NCBI RefSeq assembly: GCF_021390535.1
Contig: NZ_JAJUXG010000012.1
Coordinates: 186,001 to 250,000 of the forward strand
From: Dyadobacter sp. CY312
Lineage (GTDB): Bacteria > Bacteroidota > Bacteroidia > Cytophagales > Spirosomataceae
Length of the DNA stretch: 64,000 nt
Direction: 5' to 3'
Shown: in pieces, positions 61,653-64,000 of the stretch
How the letters are laid out: the number at the start of each line of letters is the position of its first letter
Numbering within the stretch: position 1 is the stretch's first letter
Program-made: the position numbers and the translations under genes
Notes under the pieces: generated by a model
Database searches by the model: none
What the model was told of the DNA's origin: nothing
What the model saw: the letters and a program-made list of their open reading frames with translations, nothing else

Positions 61653-63383
61653 ATGAACAGAAACATGAGAATGAAGTTAGTAGCGTTTGTATTTAGTGTG
61701 TTGGCATTTGTGAATGTACAGGCACAAACAGTTCAGGATGGATTAGCCCTAATCCATACCGAAAGGTTTAACGAAGCCGGAGAATTGTTCAAAAAGTTAG
61801 CAGAAGGAACACCATCTGCCGACAATCAATATTATCTGGGCTATTATTATGTTAAAAACAATCAGCTAGACGAGGCTCAGAAGGCTTTCGAAAAAGGACT
61901 GCAATTAGATGACAAATCTTACATCAACAATGTAGGTCTTGGAACAATTGCTTTGGCTAAAGGTGATAGAACAAAAGCAAAGGCGCTTTTTGACGAAGCT
62001 GAAAAGAAAAAGAAAAAAGATGCTGAGGTTTTGTACAGAATAGGTGAGGCATATACATTGTTTGAAAAGAACAGTGATCCTGCGGAAGCTATACGTTTAT
62101 TGGACGAAGCTGTTAAGAGAGATAAAAATCTTGCAGATGCTTACATTGCTAAAGGTGATGCATTGATGTTGCGCAATGAAGGTGGTGCAGCAGTAACCGC
62201 TTATGAATATGCACTTACTGCCAAGCCAAACTATGCAGTTGCTCACAACCGCATCGGTCAGATTTATTTGCGCGGTAAGAACTACAATCTTGCTTTGGAA
62301 AACTACAAGAAAGCGATTGAAGCTGATCCTAACTTTGCGCCAGCATACAAAGATCTTGCAGAGCTTTATTTCCTGGGTCAGAAGTACAAACAAGCTGCTG
62401 AAAACTTTGATTTGTTTGTTCAGAAAAGTGCAACTACCGATCCTGAGCTAATTTTACGTGGTGCTAAGTTTTCATTTACAGCGGATGATTACGCAAAAAC
62501 ACTTGAAATTTTGAAGAGCGTTGACGGTAAAATAGAAAATCCAATGATTCAGCGTATGTATGGTTGGGCTTACTTTAAGACTAACGAAGCTGATAAATCA
62601 ATTACCAACCTTAACGACCTGATTAAAAAGGCTCCGGATAAAGTAATTGGTGACGATTATAAATATTTGGGACGTGCTTATAACCTGAAGGCAACAGCGG
62701 AAGGTAAACCATATGACTCTACTGGTGTTGTTTACATCATGAAAGGTGCCGAACTGGATACCAATAAAGCTGAGGCAGCAGCAACTTTTAAAGAAGTGGC
62801 TACATTGTACTACACCGCGAAGGATTATGATAATGCAATTCTAGCTTTCGAAAAAGGAATTCCTTTAGATACAGCCGCTAAGACAATTATCAATGATAAT
62901 TACTATTTGGGGCTTTCTTATTTCCAAAAGGCTTCAAAAACGATTGCAGAAGGAGCCGACAGCGCTAAAATAGTTTTGGATAAAAGAGCATTGAATCTTA
63001 AAGCTGATTCTGTATTCGCAGTTGTTACTGTTAAGTCTCCTGAGTGGCCTTATGCATACTATTGGAGAGGTGTTTCTTTGTACAATGCCCATGACAGACA
63101 GGAAAATATAGACAAGGGTATATCTGCTCCGCACTACGCTAAGTTCGCAGAGATTGCAGAAAAAGACACTGATCAGGCTAAATACAAGAACTTTCTGAAA
63201 GTGGTGTATCCCTACCTGGCATTCTATTCAGCTACCACTTTGAAGGATGAAGCAAAGTCAAAAGAGTATTGGAATAAACTTCTGACGGTGGATCCGGAAA
63301 ATGCGAACGCTAAGGAAGCATTGGGGTTAGCGGCAGCTGCGCAACCAGCGGCAGCGGCACCAGCGCCAGTTAAGAAGAAATAA
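61653..63383 (+). CDS. Secreted TPR-repeat protein
   Basis: A 576-residue protein with a signal peptide (MRMKLVAFVFSVLAFVNVQA). About eight to ten tetratricopeptide units follow, for example NQYYLGYYYVKNNQLDEAQKAFEKGL, ADAYIAKGDALMLRNEGG and YAVAHNRIGQIYLRGKNYNLALEN. A helical C-terminal part ends in an Ala/Pro-rich low-complexity tail (AAAQPAAAAPAPVKKK). It is periplasmic and a scaffold by type. Last gene of the Ton unit, ended by a perfect terminator. Confidence 0.9.
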   Translation: MNRNMRMKLVAFVFSVLAFVNVQAQTVQDGLALIHTERFNEAGELFKKLAEGTPSADNQYYLGYYYVKNNQLDEAQKAFEKGLQLDDKSYINNVGLGTIALAKGDRTKAKALFDEAEKKKKKDAEVLYRIGEAYTLFEKNSDPAEAIRLLDEAVKRDKNLADAYIAKGDALMLRNEGGAAVTAYEYALTAKPNYAVAHNRIGQIYLRGKNYNLALENYKKAIEADPNFAPAYKDLAELYFLGQKYKQAAENFDLFVQKSATTDPELILRGAKFSFTADDYAKTLEILKSVDGKIENPMIQRMYGWAYFKTNEADKSITNLNDLIKKAPDKVIGDDYKYLGRAYNLKATAEGKPYDSTGVVYIMKGAELDTNKAEAAATFKEVATLYYTAKDYDNAILAFEKGIPLDTAAKTIINDNYYLGLSYFQKASKTIAEGADSAKIVLDKRALNLKADSVFAVVTVKSPEWPYAYYWRGVSLYNAHDRQENIDKGISAPHYAKFAEIAEKDTDQAKYKNFLKVVYPYLAFYSATTLKDEAKSKEYWNKLLTVDPENANAKEALGLAAAAQPAAAAPAPVKKK

Positions 63384-63401
63384 TTAGTTGGAGCAATTAA
63401 T

Positions 63402-63442
63402 ACAAAAGAGCCTTTCAGGATAATCCTGAAAGGCTCTTTTGT
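63402..63442. terminator. Bidirectional terminator at the end of the Ton operon
   Basis: A perfect 20-bp stem, arms at 63402-63421 and 63423-63442, with flanking A/T runs; shared with the small minus-strand gene. Confidence 0.92.
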
Positions 63443-63465
63443 ATTATTATAAATGCAAAGTAATT

Positions 63466-63663
63466 TTAACCTAATGGAGACAGATGAGGAAAGCAATTGT
63501 TCAAAACGGGTAAGTATACACTGCTATAATGTTCATAGCACCACAATCTCAATCTCTTAACTTCCGCCGGCATTAACATTCTTATTGCTTTTTTTAATTC
63601 CTTTTCAAACAATCTGCGGTCAAAACTCACCTTTTGCAGAATAATTTTAATGTATTCAAGCAT
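63466..63663 (-). CDS. Small conserved-looking protein, 65 residues
   Basis: From the ATG at 63663 (chosen over an upstream one at 63711) the product starts MLEYIKIILQKVSFDRRLFE and continues with KELKKAIRMLMPAEVKRLRLW, CYEHYSSVYLPVL. I recall small Bacteroidota proteins with the pattern Y-x-K-x-I-L-x-K-V-S-F-D-x-x-L-F-x-K-E-L-x-K-A and W-C-x-x-x-Y/F, so the ORF is probably real. All-helical and basic; no signal peptide. Function unknown. The terminator at 63402 serves it as well. Confidence 0.65.
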   Translation of the reverse strand: MLEYIKIILQKVSFDRRLFEKELKKAIRMLMPAEVKRLRLWCYEHYSSVYLPVLNNCFPHLSPLG

Positions 63664-63777
63664 GGAGGCCATAGTATTACGTAGTTTTGTGTTTAGGGAC
63701 GTGATCTTCAAATAACAATAGCCAGTGTTCCAGCAACAGTACTGTCTGGCTACTCTTAAAGTTAACGAAATTTTCGG

Positions 63778-64000
63778 ATGAGATTATATGCTATATTATA
63801 TATAATTTTGTGTTTTTTAAATATTTCTCTGGCCCAGGATATAACCTCGACTGCTACCATCGAATTAGGATCAAGAGAGCTGGGTATCAATGAGCCATTT
63901 ATAATTTCAGCTGTCCTGAAAGATGTTGAAAACAGACCTCCGGTAATATTCCCGGATATCAATGGTCTGGAAAAAAGGAGCAGATCTGCAACCAGTACAG
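63778..64000 (+). CDS. BatD-like protein, N-terminus only
   Basis: The ATG at 63778 opens a frame that continues to the window end (74 codons). It begins with a signal peptide, MRLYAILYIILCFLNISLAQ, followed by STATIELGSRELGINEPFII and SAVLKDVENRPPVIFPDING. A secreted domain with the pattern N-E-x-F-x-x-x-x-x-L and F-P-D-I-x-G is the start of BatD (oxygen tolerance) proteins, usually about 600 residues. The TPR gene before it fits, since Bat operons carry TPR proteins, but the call rests on a short stretch. Confidence 0.6.
   Translation, partial: MRLYAILYIILCFLNISLAQDITSTATIELGSRELGINEPFIISAVLKDVENRPPVIFPDINGLEKRSRSATST

Overview
The window is chromosomal DNA from a Bacteroidota bacterium, most likely Cytophagales (Dyadobacter/Spirosoma-like). 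Evidence seen in the sequence: two proteins end in a type IX secretion (T9SS) sorting domain, a PorT-like gene overlaps ubiE/menE-type methyltransferase, several starts have the Bacteroidota -7 element TAnnTTTG, and lineage-restricted families occur (DUF5606, the 630-residue PurF form, the long ExbB-ExbD-ExbD-TonB operon, BatD). The genus is an inference from gene style, not from a search.

Layout. 1-9 kb: ppx/gppA (cut by the left edge), rpsU, xerC/D, PEP carboxylase, a MarR regulator, a SIMPL protein, a YtxH-like protein, nudK divergent from a DeoR regulator plus cupin. 9-23 kb: gamma-glutamyltransferase, a MacB/FtsX permease, a SUI1-type initiation factor, a lipid kinase with a newly noted 39-residue membrane protein upstream, a lipocalin-like lipoprotein, meaB, an M1 peptidase, a KAS III enzyme, a GT4 glycosyltransferase, deoC, a DUF5606 protein, engB and a thioredoxin. 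23-39 kb: a surface-polysaccharide region with gmd, a SPOR lipoprotein, murB, three GT-C type membrane proteins, a T9SS-exported SGNH esterase, a decayed gene, a GT2, a ROK kinase, an SDR, MlaE/MlaF and a flippase. Its centre (about 29.2-33.5 kb) is visibly AT-rich. 39-41 kb: a TetR regulator, then an unusual four-copy tandem repeat (about 216 bp each) built on tRNA-Val(TAC), of which only one copy is intact. 41-52 kb: porT, ubiE, a beta-barrel protein, a PD-(D/E)XK-like protein, purF, recO, a secreted GH13 alpha-amylase with a T9SS tail and an unannotated cysteine-rich 51-residue protein with its own promoter and terminator. 52-57 kb: lptB, recJ, ruvX, def, a nitrilase-family amidase and gatC. 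57-64 kb: the Ton energising operon (exbB, two exbD, tonB, a small membrane protein, a PstS-like lipoprotein, a TPR protein), a small conserved-looking protein and the start of a BatD-like gene.

How they fit together. Much of the window concerns the cell envelope: sugar nucleotide supply and turnover (gmd, nudK, ROK kinase), glycan assembly and flipping, LPS and phospholipid transport (lptB, mlaEF), T9SS export (porT plus two cargo proteins) and TonB energy supply. The rest is housekeeping. The points most worth a second look are the degenerate tRNA-Val array, the coding remnant from which its repeat unit seems to have been cut, and the small cysteine-rich gene with an iron-operator-like palindrome in its promoter.
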